The notes beneath the pieces are model-generated. The model had not been told where the DNA came from. It worked only from the letters and a program-made list of their open reading frames with translations, and ran no database searches. Positions 34,769 through 44,843 of a stretch of DNA of 64,000 bases are shown here, one piece after another. Made by a program: the position numbers and the translations under genes. Source of the stretch: Macrostomum hystrix (Eukaryota; Platyhelminthes; Macrostomidae); contig CATNEN010000034.1 of NCBI GenBank assembly GCA_950097015.1, positions 448,501-512,500 on the forward strand, given 5' to 3'. The first letter of the stretch is position 1. The number at the start of each line of letters is the position of its first letter.

Positions 34769-36419
34769 AGCTGTCTCGTTCTTAATATTTCGTTTTCTCT
34801 TTAACATTTATTTGGAGTAGATGTGGAGTTTAAATGTCAATTTCATAAGCCTGAAAGCCGATTGCTTTCTCAATGCAATCCTCACTTCATTAATCCGCAA
34901 GTGAGAATCCAATTGATATTTCATAGCCTAACAAATACTGGAGAATGAAAATTAGCTGAAAGAGTTTTTTAAAGTTGAAATAGGACGTGGGCAAACACTG
35001 CTGCGTGTGACCTCGGTGACTTCAGTGCCTGAACAATAGAATTGCAAGGTGAATGACACTTTGGCCAAGAAAAATCCTATTGTGTTTCAATCTATTCGCA
35101 TTTACAAGTATAAAGATGCTTTATCTGGGACTTGTCAAAATTTCCAATAAGAATCAAAATAAGGCAATACACGCTTGTCCATTTTTGGTTCGTTGATTCT
35201 TTCCAAATACTCACAAAAGTACAACAAAAAGAAGACTTTTGAATTAGCAATTTCCTGTTCTTGCTTTTGACCAACAAATCAACACCTATAGCGTTTAGTT
35301 TTTTGCGCTTTATTTTTGATTATTTAACTATCTCAGCCGCTATATAATTTTGGGACTGTAAGACTATATTGGACCGAAATGCATGTCCCAGTTTTAGGAT
35401 CAGAGACTGTTCATAATGTACCGGTGGCAGAGATCCAGATTTCAACGAATGGACTGTTTTTGCTGCCTCTCTCACGCAAGTCAAATTTCATTCACTTGTA
35501 TTCGGTCATTGCTTGTGCGATCGAATTTCATCAATAAGGGTTTGGACCATAGACAGAAGTTAAGCGATAGAGAAGTTCCGGGAAATTTCACTTTTCAATT
35601 TTAAGGACTGCTATATTATAACATCTGTAACCTATAGTATCCTTTCTCATCTGTGTCTCATCTGTCCAGTGTCTTATCTCTCGCCTGTCTCATCTCTCGC
35701 CTGTCTCATCTCTCCCCTGTCTCATCTCTCCCCTGTCTCATCTCTCCCCTGTCTCATATCAGCTATACACAGTGTCCATGCACGAATCGAATAATCTATA
35801 GATACTGATACCAACTCCAAAGAGAATGTAAATATATGATTCCATGGCTATTGCGCAATTGTCCTAGCAAACTAAAAATGGTGTATCTTCAGCCAAAAGC
35901 AGCAGCTGCTGCAAACGAGGTTGGACTGATTTTGGGAGAGCTTTGGCCAACTAAACAGAGTGGGAGAGAGACAGGGTGGAAAGGAAGTCTCGCTGTCCAC
36001 TACAGCAAACAGTAGGACCGATTTTCACAGCGGAGGCCATTGCAATCTGCTTGGAGCAGGCGGACCTCATAGACGGCAGATGGAACACAGGGGGGAGAAT
36101 TCATCGATGGGAGAAATCAGTTGGCCTATAGCAGATTAACAGAGAAGGAGAGAGAAACGGGGGGAGAAACTCGGTGGGGAGCGCGCAGACTCGAGTGTCA
36201 ACAAAGACACCGACAGTATTAGAAAGACTGAAGGCGGGTTTGGTGGAACACTGTCGAGATGGCATGCCACAGATAAGAGAACCGATCGCTCAGTCATCAG
36301 TTAAGGAGGCTGGCATGCCACGGAGTACTGGCCAGAAACTGTGACTGCCGGTGAGAGGATAAACTTTATCAAATCTGCCACCGTGGATCGATGCGTTCTA
36401 AGCATCCTTCTCTCGGGCA
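34769..36419. other. Spacer with one small array
   Basis: No gene recognised. The only structure is the 16-17-bp array at 35655-35756; the rest is AT-rich, and the last 500 bases are richer in purines. Confidence 0.55.
35655..35756. repeat. Short 17-bp array (CTCATCTCTCCCCTGT)
   Basis: Five to six copies of TCTCATCTCTCCCCTG, the reverse complement of the GAGATGAGACAGGGG unit in the protocadherin introns. Confidence 0.85.
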
Positions 36420-36688
36420 GGAGAGAGGGAGAGAGAGAGGGAGAGAGAGAGGGAGAGAGAGAGGGAGAGAGAGAGGGAGAGAGAGAGGGAGAGAGAGAGG
36501 GAGAGAGAGAGTGAGAGGGAGAGTGAGAGGGAGAGTGAGAGGGAGAGTGAGAGGGAGAGGGAGAGGTAGAGGGAGAGTGAGAGGGAGAGGTAGAGGGAGA
36601 GTGAGAGGGAGAGTGAGAGGGAGAGTGAGAGGGAGAGTGAGAGGGAGAGTGAGAGGGAGAGTGAGAGGGAGAGTGAGAGGGAGAGGGG
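36420..36688. repeat. 12-bp homopurine array
   Basis: About 22 copies of GAGAGAGAGGGA, turning into GAGAGTGAGAGG. It is nearly complementary in composition to the homopyrimidine array 1.7 kb upstream. The open frame of (GR)n type is incidental. Confidence 0.95.
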
Positions 36689-37724
36689 AAGCAGGGGAGA
36701 CTTGTAAAATTAAAAGTAAATGATGAAATTATTTCCTGACAATAGTTTTTGTTGAAGAAATCCTTAGGTTAAACAAAAAATTGGAAAATTGATCGTGACA
36801 CCCAGGAAAATGCGAAAACGCAAAGAGGTAAAAAAACAGGGAACACATTTTAATACTCTTTTAAAGGTGATTAGGTAATCAGGTCCCTATGCCCTCGACA
36901 TTAGGAAATCTTAATTGAAACAAAACTGATACAAAACAAGAAGCTAAAGAAATGTTAGATGACTTCAAATCTAGGAAAATTACAAAGAACTAGATTGCTT
37001 GTAAGAATCGAACAAAGTAGTCACATTATTCAATATGGAATTTCGCCTCCAAAAAAAGCCCAGTAAAACTAGAGCTCGCTTGCCTATATTTCGCGGTGAA
37101 ATATCGTAAAAGAATTAACTGAATAAGCCGTGCCTATGTGTGAGTGTGTTTGTCTTGCATGGCTTACGTGTTGTCTCAGGTGTCAAGCATATAAAGCTAT
37201 TCCCGCTTTTCGGGACATCAAAGGCCACTAGCGCAGACGGACCATACATACGTATGTATGCACAAACACAACATCTGTGAGATATGAATATGAAAATTGG
37301 CTTGTGAATGCAAGATGTGGCCATTTATGTGCGTGCCAAGAAGGCAACCTTGAGTTCATAAAATGGGATAAGCAGAAGAAAACGTGAGTTGGTGAGTGGT
37401 GAACAAAAGAGACAACAAAGTTTGCCTGTACAATCCTTTTGTGTTTAGGAACTTTGGTGTCATAAAAATTCTCCCCAATTTCTATTCCCATAGTTTAGTC
37501 TTGAATTTCCACCGATATAGATTTACAATTTTTTTTTCGTGACCATCACGAACTGAGCAGCGTGGAGGCCATTGGGGTGGCTAAGTTGCAATGAGGTCAG
37601 ATTTCAAGTTCTTGCGTAGAAGCGAGACCCGATGGACAATCTGGGGAGGAAGGGAAGGTGGGAGAAAAGTTGATTGGGAATAAACTTTTGGTGCAGTTGC
37701 GGTAAAAATCTCCTAAAGAAAACG
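36689..37724. other. Spacer, no feature seen
   Basis: AT-rich DNA with no repeat or gene recognised. Short minus-strand frames around 37115-37491 have no motif. Confidence 0.55.
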
Positions 37725-38475
37725 CCTAAATCTCATCTGAAGATTTTCCTAATCCCATCTCAAAACTATCCTAATCCCATCTCAAAACTATCGTAATCCC
37801 ATCTCATAACTATCCAAATCCCATCTCATAACTATCCAAATCCCATCTCAAAACTATCGTAATCCCATCTCATAACTATCCTAATCCCATCTCAAAACTG
37901 TCGTAATCCCATCTCAAAACTGTCGTAATCCCATCTCAAAACTATCCTAATCCCATCTCAAAACTATCCTAATCCCATCTCATAACTATCCTAATCCCAT
38001 CTCATAACTATCCTAATCCCATCTCAAAACTATCCTAATCCCATCTCATAACAATCCTAATCCCACATCAAAACTATCATAATCCCACATCAAAACTGTC
38101 CTAATCCCACATCAAAACTATCCTAATCCCACATCAAAACTGTCCTAATCCCACTACAAAACTATCCTAATCCCACATCAAAACTATCCTAATCCCACAT
38201 CAAAACTGTCCTAATCCCACATCAAAACTATCCTAATCCCACATCAAAACTGTCCTAATCCCACATCAAAACTGTCCTAATCCCACATCAAAACTATCAT
38301 TATCCCACATCAAAACTATCATTATCCCACATCAAAACTATCATTATCCCACATCAAAACTATCATTATCCCACATCAAAACTATCATTATCCCACATCA
38401 AAACTATCATTATCTCACATCAAAACTATCCTTATCCCACATCAAAACTATCCTAATCCCACATCAAAACTATGG
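37725..38475. repeat. 22-bp minisatellite
   Basis: About 33 copies of a 22-bp unit (CTAATCCCATCTCAAAACTA plus TC). Blocks of variants follow each other: CCCATCTC first, CCCACATC later, then CATTATCCC, showing local expansion of subtypes. Confidence 0.95.
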
Positions 38476-38736
38476 CTACACTAAATTTAGGCAAATATTT
38501 CATATTTTGAGGCTTGGCGTGTCATTCAAAAGTTATAAGTGCAAAGTAAATAATCAATTGTAGGAGCATTGTTACTAAAGTTGGGCTTAGACACTAATTT
38601 CACCGGAAGCAAAACGCAAATAATTTTCTCACTAAAATATGGAAAGAGCGAAGTGTAACTTGTCAATCAAAAAAGTTTAAGTAATTTTTCTGTCCTTTTT
38701 TCTATAGTTAATTGATCCATGCACATTTCGGTAAAG

Positions 38737-39953
38737 TCTGAGGCCCTGAAAGACCTGAAGTGTGTGGTGAGGATGGGGACAATGTCTGAGGCCCTGAAGG
38801 ACCTGAAGTGTGTGGTGAGGATGGGGACAATGTCTGAGGCCCTGAAGGACCTGAAGTGTGTGGTGAGGATGGGGACAATGTCTGAGGCCCTGAAGGACCT
38901 GAAGTGTGTGGTGAGGATGGGGACAATGTCTGAGGCCCTGAAGGACCTGAAGTGTGTGGTGAGGATGGGGACAATGTCTGAGGCCCTGAAGGACCTGAAG
39001 TGTGTGGTGAGGATGGGGACAATGTCTGAGGCCCTGAAGGACCTGAAGTGTGTGGTGAGGATGGGGACAATGTCTGAGGCCCTGAAGCTCCTGAAGTGTG
39101 CGGTGAGGATGGGGACAATGTCTGAGGCCCTGAAGGACCTGAAGTGTGTGGTGAGGATGGGGACAATGTCTGAGGCCCTGAAGGACCTGAAGTGTGTGGT
39201 GAGGATGGGGACAATATCTGAGGCCCTGAAGGACCTGAAGTGTGTGGTGAGGATGGGGACAATGTCTGAGGCCCTGAAGGACCTGAATTGTGCGGTGAGG
39301 ATGGGGACAATATCTGAGGCCCTGAAGGACCTGAAGTGTGTGGTGAGGATGGGGACAATGTCTGAGGCCCTGAAGGACCTGAAGTGTGTGGTGAGGATGG
39401 GGACAATGTCTGAGGCCCTGAAGGACCTGAATTGTGCGGTGAGGATGGGGACAATGTCTGAGGCCCTGAAGGACCTGAAGTGTGTGGTGAGGATGGGGAC
39501 AATGTCTGAGCCCTGAAGCTCCTGAAGTGTGTGGTGAGGATGGGGACAATGTCTGAGGCCCTGAAGGACCTGAAGTGTGCGGTGAGGATGGGGACAATGT
39601 CTGAGGCCCTGAAGGACCTGAATTGTGCGGTGAGGATGGGGACAATATCTGAGGCCCTGAAGGACCTGAAGTGTGTGGTGAGGATGGGGACAATGTCTGA
39701 GGCCCTGAAGGACCTGAAGTGTGTGGTGAGGATGGGGACAATGTCTGAGGCCCTGAAGGACCTGAATTGTGCGGTGAGGATGGGGACAATGTCTGAGGCC
39801 CTGAAGGACCTGAAGTGTGTGGTGAGGATGGGGACAATGTCTGAGCCCTGAAGCTCCTGAAGTGTGTGGTGAGGATGGGGACAATGTCTGAGGCCCTGAA
39901 GGACCTGAAGTGTGCGGTGAGGATGGGGACAATGTCTGAGGCCCTGAAGGACC
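38737..39953. repeat. 48-bp minisatellite, left part
   Basis: About 25 copies of a 48-bp unit containing GAGGCCCTGAAGGACCTGAA and GGTGAGGATGGGGACAATGT. Being 16 codons without stops, it is open in one plus frame and all three minus frames. A 47-base variant (GAGCCCTGAAGCTCC) at 39508 and 39843, seven units apart, marks higher-order duplication. The array is interrupted by the retrotransposon and resumes at 44844. Confidence 0.96.
39950..39953. repeat. Target-site duplication, left copy (GACC)
   Basis: GACC precedes the left LTR and recurs immediately after the right LTR at 44844-44847. Removing the element and one copy restores a normal 48-bp unit. Four bases is usual for Ty3/Gypsy. Confidence 0.85.
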
Positions 39954-40102
39954 TGTGAAGGTTGTGGGTGTACATTGTACACTTTTATTCCTGCCGCTTG
40001 GGTTGGTCGGTTCAGACAACCCCAAGCGGTTACGTAATTCGCTTTGTCATAAATATCGCTTGCACGCAAATATACTAATCGACCGTTTTCGCAAATCTTA
40101 CA
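39954..40102 (+). repeat. Left LTR, 149 bp
   Basis: Begins TGTGAAGG and ends CTTACA. It contains the dyad GTGTAC-ATT-GTACAC (39968-39982), a larger hairpin (39994-40029, arms CCGCTTGGG and CCCAAGCGG) and a TATA-like ATAAATA at 40049. Confidence 0.95.
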
Positions 40103-40103
40103 C

Positions 40104-40117
40104 TGGTGGCAGCGGTG
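40104..40117 (+). other. Primer binding site, tRNA-Leu type
   Basis: TGGTGGCAGCGGTG starts two bases after the LTR. It is complementary to CACCGCTGCCA plus CCA, the 3' end of animal tRNA-Leu (AAG-type, recalled from vertebrate sequence). Confidence 0.7.
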
Positions 40118-40152
40118 ACTCTTGCTAAGCGAACTCTAAAATCTGCACAGTC

Positions 40153-40959
40153 ATGGCCACGGCAAACAGTGCACTGTTACCGCCAAAATTTTCTGGCACT
40201 GACAAGGCCGACATAAGGACTTGGCTGCGACTCTTCGAAGAATTCGCCGAAGATGCTGAATGGGACGACGCCAAGTCTGCTCGGAAACTGAAGTTGCTAC
40301 TGACTGGAGAAGCTCAGATGTACGTCTGGGATTTGCCAGAAGCCAAATCAAAGAGTTACCAGACGCTCAAAACAGCCCTGACAACACAGTACGGGGGAGA
40401 ATCAGACTCTTTCGAAGCCATGTATTCGTTCGAGAGCCGTCAGCGAGGCGCCACGGAGACACTGAGAGAGCTTTGCTACGCACTGCGGCTCCTACATCAA
40501 CGAGCGCGACCCAAGGACACTGCAGACCAGCGCGATCGCGACGTTCGTTTCCGGCTGCTACGGCTACTGCCTGAGGACATCCGCAACACACTGCTGAAGA
40601 GTGAGGACTGCGAAACATGCAGCCTGGATGTGTTTCTGTCCAGAGCGACTCGGCTGGAGCAACTGTCCACACCACTACCAAGGGTGCAGCAGGCGACTGT
40701 CGCGGTGGCCCAGAACGACCGTCTGGAACGGCTGGAGCAGCGCCTGGATGAGCTCATCGGCCGCGTGCAGCTGCAGCCCGGGCGGGGCGGGCGTTCAGGT
40801 CGACCAGCAGGCCGCTGTTACAACTGCGGCAAGCCCGGACATCTGGCTGCCCAGTGCCGTTCAGCGGGCAGCACCTCGAACGTGATCTGTCGCAAGTGCT
40901 CCGGAAGGGGCCACATCGCCGCTGTCTGTCCGTCCAAGCCGAACCAGGGAAACTGCTAA
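40153..40959 (+). CDS. gag: Gag polyprotein of the Gypsy element
   Basis: A 268-residue frame starting MATANSALLPPKFSG. The N-terminal two thirds have the capsid-like 'DIRTWLRLFEEFAE ... WDDAKSARKLKLLLTGEAQ' pattern. The C-terminus has two CCHC zinc knuckles (222-235 CYNCGKPGHLAAQC; 246-259 CRKCSGRGHIAAVC) that bind RNA. TAA at 40957-40959 lies four bases after a slippery heptamer, so most ribosomes should end here and a fraction shift into pol. The zinc-knuckle spacing C-x2-C-x4-H-x4-C is exact. Confidence 0.93.
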   Translation: MATANSALLPPKFSGTDKADIRTWLRLFEEFAEDAEWDDAKSARKLKLLLTGEAQMYVWDLPEAKSKSYQTLKTALTTQYGGESDSFEAMYSFESRQRGATETLRELCYALRLLHQRARPKDTADQRDRDVRFRLLRLLPEDIRNTLLKSEDCETCSLDVFLSRATRLEQLSTPLPRVQQATVAVAQNDRLERLEQRLDELIGRVQLQPGRGGRSGRPAGRCYNCGKPGHLAAQCRSAGSTSNVICRKCSGRGHIAAVCPSKPNQGNC

Positions 40960-40991
40960 GGGCTGGTGGCACCTCTCAGGTCCCACCAGCC
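40947..40991 (+). promoter_or_regulatory. -1 ribosomal frameshift site and hairpin
   Basis: The heptamer G-GGA-AAC (40947-40953) is in the gag frame. A 7-base spacer containing the gag stop follows, then a perfect 9-bp stem GGCTGGTGG (40961-40969) with CCACCAGCC (40983-40991). Its loop can form a further ACCT/AGGT stem over a CTC triloop. The -1 frame leads straight into the protease. Confidence 0.85.
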
Positions 40992-42218
40992 TCCTCTGTA
41001 AGCAAGTTGTCTGTTTTTATCCCCGGCCGTGCGAACACTATACCGTGCCACTGGCTCCTCGACACAGGTGCGCAGAGCTCCCTCATCAGCGAAGCGGCAT
41101 TCAGAAGGCTGCGGGGCGAGCTCAAAGCGCCCGATGTCAGGCCCGTTGCCGTTGACGGCTCACCACTCGACCTGGTCGGAAGCACGCAGCTGAAAGTCAC
41201 GCTAGGAGACTGCCTTGCCCGCGACATCACGGCTCTGGTAGTAAAAGGCATCCGGCCGGACTACATCATCGGCATGGATTTCATCGGCACCGCCGCAGCC
41301 AACGAGTTCCGCATCGACCAACGCAACCAGATGGTGGCCTTCGACAACATTAGCATGCCCTACAGCACGATGGATCCCGGCTCTATCCCTGCCTGCCGCC
41401 TGGTGCCAACGACGCTAATAGCGCGAGTAACCAACCAGGTGCTGCTTCCTGCCCGCTCTGTGAAGGTCGTCACCGTCAAGGTGGACGCTGTTGGCGCTAA
41501 AGGCGTCTTTGAGCCGACCCAAGATTTCATTGACCGATCCGGCCTCCTGCCATGCCGTGTTTTTGCGGTGTCGACGGATGCAGGCGAGCTGCCGGTGCGC
41601 GTGTGCAACTTAGGAAGCGAGCCGGTGCTGCTCTACCCCAACCAGTCGATGGGGACATTCGAGGGCGCTGAGGCAGTCGAAGAGAACGGCGAGCTTCACA
41701 GCTGGGAGCCTGGTGACCAAGTTTTCAACATCAACCCTAGTCTAGCATGCAGCGAGAAGGTGCAGTTGACTGACCTGCTGAAGGACTACATGGACACGGT
41801 ATCCCAGCATGAGTTCGACCTCGGCTCGGCAGTCGGAATGCAGCACCAGATCCAGCTGAATGAATCGGCACGTCCTGTGCGACAGCGACCTAGGCGTCTT
41901 GCGCTGCAGCTACGGAAGCCGGTCGAAGAGAAGCTGAGGCTGATGCAGCAGAATGGGGTTATTGAGCCCTCAACCAGCCCTTGGGCCAGCAACCTCATCG
42001 TCGCTAAGAAAAAGAACAACGATATCCGCATCTGCGTTGACTGGCGCGCGCTCAATGACCTCACGGTAAAAGATGCGCATCCGCTTTCCACATCTACATC
42101 AAGCTCTGGACGCCTTGGCCGGCTGCTCGTGGTTTTCAACAATCGATCTGCGCCAGGGCTTCCTGCAGGTAGAGCTGAAAGAGGAGGATCGACCAAAGAC
42201 GGCTTTCTACACACCTAG
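40950..42218 (+). CDS. pol: Pol, first part: protease and start of reverse transcriptase
   Basis: Expressed by -1 shift from gag; the same frame is open from 40854 but has no likely start of its own. The aspartic protease motif DTGAQSSLI begins at 41061, with the IIGMDF segment further on. The RT N-terminal region follows (VIEPSTSPWASNLIVAKKK, IRICVDWRALNDLTVKDAHP). The match to RT stops at the T run 42085-42087; beyond it this frame is meaningless and ends at 42218, while RT continues in the next frame. I read this as a one-base insertion, either a mutation or a homopolymer sequencing error. Confidence 0.9.
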   Translation, partial: KLLRAGGTSQVPPASSVSKLSVFIPGRANTIPCHWLLDTGAQSSLISEAAFRRLRGELKAPDVRPVAVDGSPLDLVGSTQLKVTLGDCLARDITALVVKGIRPDYIIGMDFIGTAAANEFRIDQRNQMVAFDNISMPYSTMDPGSIPACRLVPTTLIARVTNQVLLPARSVKVVTVKVDAVGAKGVFEPTQDFIDRSGLLPCRVFAVSTDAGELPVRVCNLGSEPVLLYPNQSMGTFEGAEAVEENGELHSWEPGDQVFNINPSLACSEKVQLTDLLKDYMDTVSQHEFDLGSAVGMQHQIQLNESARPVRQRPRRLALQLRKPVEEKLRLMQQNGVIEPSTSPWASNLIVAKKKNNDIRICVDWRALNDLTVKDAHPLSTSTSSSGRLGRLLVVFNNRSAPGLPAGRAERGGSTKDGFLHT

Positions 42219-44628
42219 TGGCCTGATGCAGTTCCGGAAAATGGGATTCGGAATGTGCAATGCTCCCGCAACCTACCAGCGAATGATGGAGCTCATAATG
42301 TCTGGCCTCACCTGGGAGGAAGTGATCGCCTACATCGACGACATAATCATCTTTAACAAGAGCTTCAGTGAACACCTGGCTTCCCTACGGAAGGTGCTGA
42401 ACAGGCTGAGGTCAGCTAACCTCAAACTGAACCCGGGCAAAAGTTTCTTTGCCTTTCGCCGAGTTACCTACTTGGGCCACGAAGTCTCTGCTAGCGGTGT
42501 CTCTCCAGCCCTAGAGAAAGTCAAGGCCATCCTTGACATGCCAGAACCACAGTCTGCGGACGATGTGCGACGCATCATCGGAATGCTAGGCTTTTATCGG
42601 CGGTTTGTGCCGAACTTCGCAGCTATCGCTCATCCGCTGCATCAGCTGACTCAGAAGGCCTCGAGCTTCCGTTGGACGGCGGACCACACGATTGCGCTTC
42701 AGCAGCTCAAGGCCGCGCTCTCCAGTCCTCCTGTTCTTCAGCTGCCAGACTTCGAGCGGGAGATGTTAGTGAGCTGCGACAGTAGTGCCACGGCCATTGG
42801 CGCTGTGATCAGCCAGGTGAAGGACGGCGTCGAACTGCCCATCGCATACGCTTCCCGAACGCTGAACAAGGCCGAGAGGAACTACAGCGCGACCGACCGC
42901 GAGCTGCTGGCACTGGTCTGGGCGCTTAAGCAGTTCCGGATGTATCTGTACAACACCGCTTCTTTCAAGGCCTTCACAGACCACCAGCCCATCCTCGGGC
43001 TCCTCAACACCACTGAACCGACCGGTCGCCTTGCTCGTTGGCTGCAGCTGCTGCAGGAATTCTCCTTCCAACTGTTCTACCGGCCTGGCAAACTGAACAT
43101 TGTGCCCGACGCCCTCAGCCGCGCTGCGGTCGCCGTGTCTGCTGACGATGCGACGCCAACGACAGCCGCCGAACAAGAGCTGGATCCGGTGCTCCTAGCT
43201 ACTCGGCAAGCCATTCGAAACCCAGAGTTCTCCGTACCGACTGACATCCGACAACAGGTACAGCGTCTCCTTTCATGCAAACCGACGCTTGATCGAAGAG
43301 GCATCCTGAAGGTAAACAACGTTCCGGTGGTACCCCAGCATCGGCGGGAGGAGCTTATGCGTCAGGCTCATGACTCTCCATGCAGTGGTCACCTGGGAGT
43401 CAAAAAGGTTCTGCACAAACTGCGCTGCCGCGTCTGGTGGCCCGAGTTGCGTGCTGACGTCCGCGACTGGGTGAGCAGCTGCATAGTGTGCCAGCGCAGG
43501 AAACAGCCGCGTCAGCTGGCCAAGGCCCCACTGGTGAAGACAGACATGCCATCTCGGCCGTGGCAAATCATGCAGCTGGACATCAAAGGTCCGCTGCCTC
43601 CAACAGATTCTGGCTGCAAGTACATTCTGTGCTTCGTGGACACCTTCTCCAAGTGGGTCGAGGCTGTCGCACTTAGGCAGATTGATGCGAGGACTGTGTC
43701 GGAGGCTCTGGTCACGAATGTGGTCCTCCGACATGGCGTGCCTGAAGTTATTCACTCAGACCAGGGCCGACAATTCGAAAGTGAAACGTTTCAGCACACC
43801 TGCCAGCTACTGGGCTCTGAGAAGACCCGCACGTCCCCGTTCCATCCGAGCGGCAACGCGAACGTCGAGCGCTTTAATCGGACACTTGGAGACATGCTAG
43901 CCGCCTTTTGCGCCGATAACCAGAACAGCTGGGACACCATGCTGCCCTTTGTGGTCTGGGCATACAACAGCTCGGTCCACAGTTCCACCGGCCAGTCGCC
44001 CTTCAGGACGCTACGTGGAGTCGAGCCGAGACTTCCGATCGATCTGATTCTCGGCCATGCAGACGGTGACGGCGGCGGCACGATCGGCACACCAGTGGAC
44101 GGCACAGAACTTGGACGTCGCATCAGACGAGGCTTCAGCAGCATCAAGGCCAACCTGCAGGAGGCGCAGCGGGCCCAGCACAGGCAGTACAACAGGAAGG
44201 CCAGAATGCACGGCTTCCAAGTCGGTGACACAGTGATGCTCACCCACCACGTATTGAAAAAGGGTCAGTGCCGGTCTCTGTCCAACCGCTGGTCGGGCCC
44301 GTACAAGATTGTCAAGAAGATCGGTCCAGTCAACTTCCGCGTCCAAGCCATTCAGCCCGGAAGGCGTAAAAATCGTCGCTTAGTCGTTCATCACGACCGG
44401 CTAAAGCGATTCATCGAGCGACGATCCGACCTTGGCAACGATGTCGAAGCTGCTAGCGACAATCGCCCCATTGGTCAACTGGCGCCAGCACCTCCGGACG
44501 CGCAGCCAAAAACTACTGATGCTCGTGATGTCTGGGACGACCTGCTGGGCTGCGCCGATGACGCTGCAGTGCCACTTCGGCGTTCGGGCAGGGAGAGACG
44601 ACGTCCTGACTTCTTCCGCTCGTGCTGA
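42073..44628 (+). CDS. pol: Pol, second part: RT, RNase H, integrase
   Basis: Homology begins about 42088, not at the first ATG. RT catalytic motif YIDD at 42331-42342. RNase H follows, with SCDSSATAIGAVI, AERNYSATDRELLALVWAL and FTDHQPILGLL. Integrase has an HHCC zinc module (HDSPCSGHLG ... CIVCQRRK) and a DD35E core: Asp codons at 43579 and 43759 and Glu at 43867, exactly 35 residues between the last two. A GPY/F-type module (RWSGPYKIVKKIGPVNFRV) comes after the core. Stop at 44626-44628. The frame is intact from RT motif to end, and the domain order defines Ty3/Gypsy. Confidence 0.95.
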   Translation: MRIRFPHLHQALDALAGCSWFSTIDLRQGFLQVELKEEDRPKTAFYTPSGLMQFRKMGFGMCNAPATYQRMMELIMSGLTWEEVIAYIDDIIIFNKSFSEHLASLRKVLNRLRSANLKLNPGKSFFAFRRVTYLGHEVSASGVSPALEKVKAILDMPEPQSADDVRRIIGMLGFYRRFVPNFAAIAHPLHQLTQKASSFRWTADHTIALQQLKAALSSPPVLQLPDFEREMLVSCDSSATAIGAVISQVKDGVELPIAYASRTLNKAERNYSATDRELLALVWALKQFRMYLYNTASFKAFTDHQPILGLLNTTEPTGRLARWLQLLQEFSFQLFYRPGKLNIVPDALSRAAVAVSADDATPTTAAEQELDPVLLATRQAIRNPEFSVPTDIRQQVQRLLSCKPTLDRRGILKVNNVPVVPQHRREELMRQAHDSPCSGHLGVKKVLHKLRCRVWWPELRADVRDWVSSCIVCQRRKQPRQLAKAPLVKTDMPSRPWQIMQLDIKGPLPPTDSGCKYILCFVDTFSKWVEAVALRQIDARTVSEALVTNVVLRHGVPEVIHSDQGRQFESETFQHTCQLLGSEKTRTSPFHPSGNANVERFNRTLGDMLAAFCADNQNSWDTMLPFVVWAYNSSVHSSTGQSPFRTLRGVEPRLPIDLILGHADGDGGGTIGTPVDGTELGRRIRRGFSSIKANLQEAQRAQHRQYNRKARMHGFQVGDTVMLTHHVLKKGQCRSLSNRWSGPYKIVKKIGPVNFRVQAIQPGRRKNRRLVVHHDRLKRFIERRSDLGNDVEAASDNRPIGQLAPAPPDAQPKTTDARDVWDDLLGCADDAAVPLRRSGRERRRPDFFRSC

Positions 44629-44681
44629 GAGAAACTCGCTTTGCTATCTACTTTTATTATTATTTATTTTTATCCCTTTCT

Positions 44682-44694
44682 GAGGGGAAAGTGA
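44682..44694 (+). other. Polypurine tract of the Gypsy element
   Basis: GAGGGGAAAGTGA immediately precedes the right LTR, in the position where plus-strand priming occurs. Confidence 0.7.
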
Positions 44695-44843
44695 TGTGAA
44701 GGTTGTGGGTGTACATTGTACACTTTTATTCCTGCCGCTTGGGTTGGTCGGTTCAGACAACCCCAAGCGGTTACGTAATTCGCTTTGTCATAAATATCGC
44801 TTGCACGCAAATATACTAATCGACCGTTTTCGCAAATCTTACA
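44695..44843 (+). repeat. Right LTR, 149 bp
   Basis: Same length and, on reading base by base, the same sequence as the left LTR. Confidence 0.95.

Larger units (their letters stand above)
39954..44843 (+). mobile_element. Ty3/Gypsy LTR retrotransposon, near-intact
   Basis: A 4890-bp element: 149-bp LTRs (TG...CA), tRNA-Leu-type primer site, gag, protease-RT-RNase H-integrase in the Gypsy order, polypurine tract, and 4-bp target duplication. No envelope gene and no chromodomain were seen. The two LTRs read identical by eye, so the insertion is recent. One extra base in the RT region splits pol, so this copy cannot make full-length Pol unless that base is a sequencing error. It sits inside the 48-bp minisatellite. 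Confidence 0.96.

Noticed and set aside
38708-40069. Long minus-strand frames of 430-450 codons in the 48-bp array
   Set aside because: All three minus frames are open with the same repeat shifted, and they run into the LTR; a side effect of a 48-bp stop-free unit.
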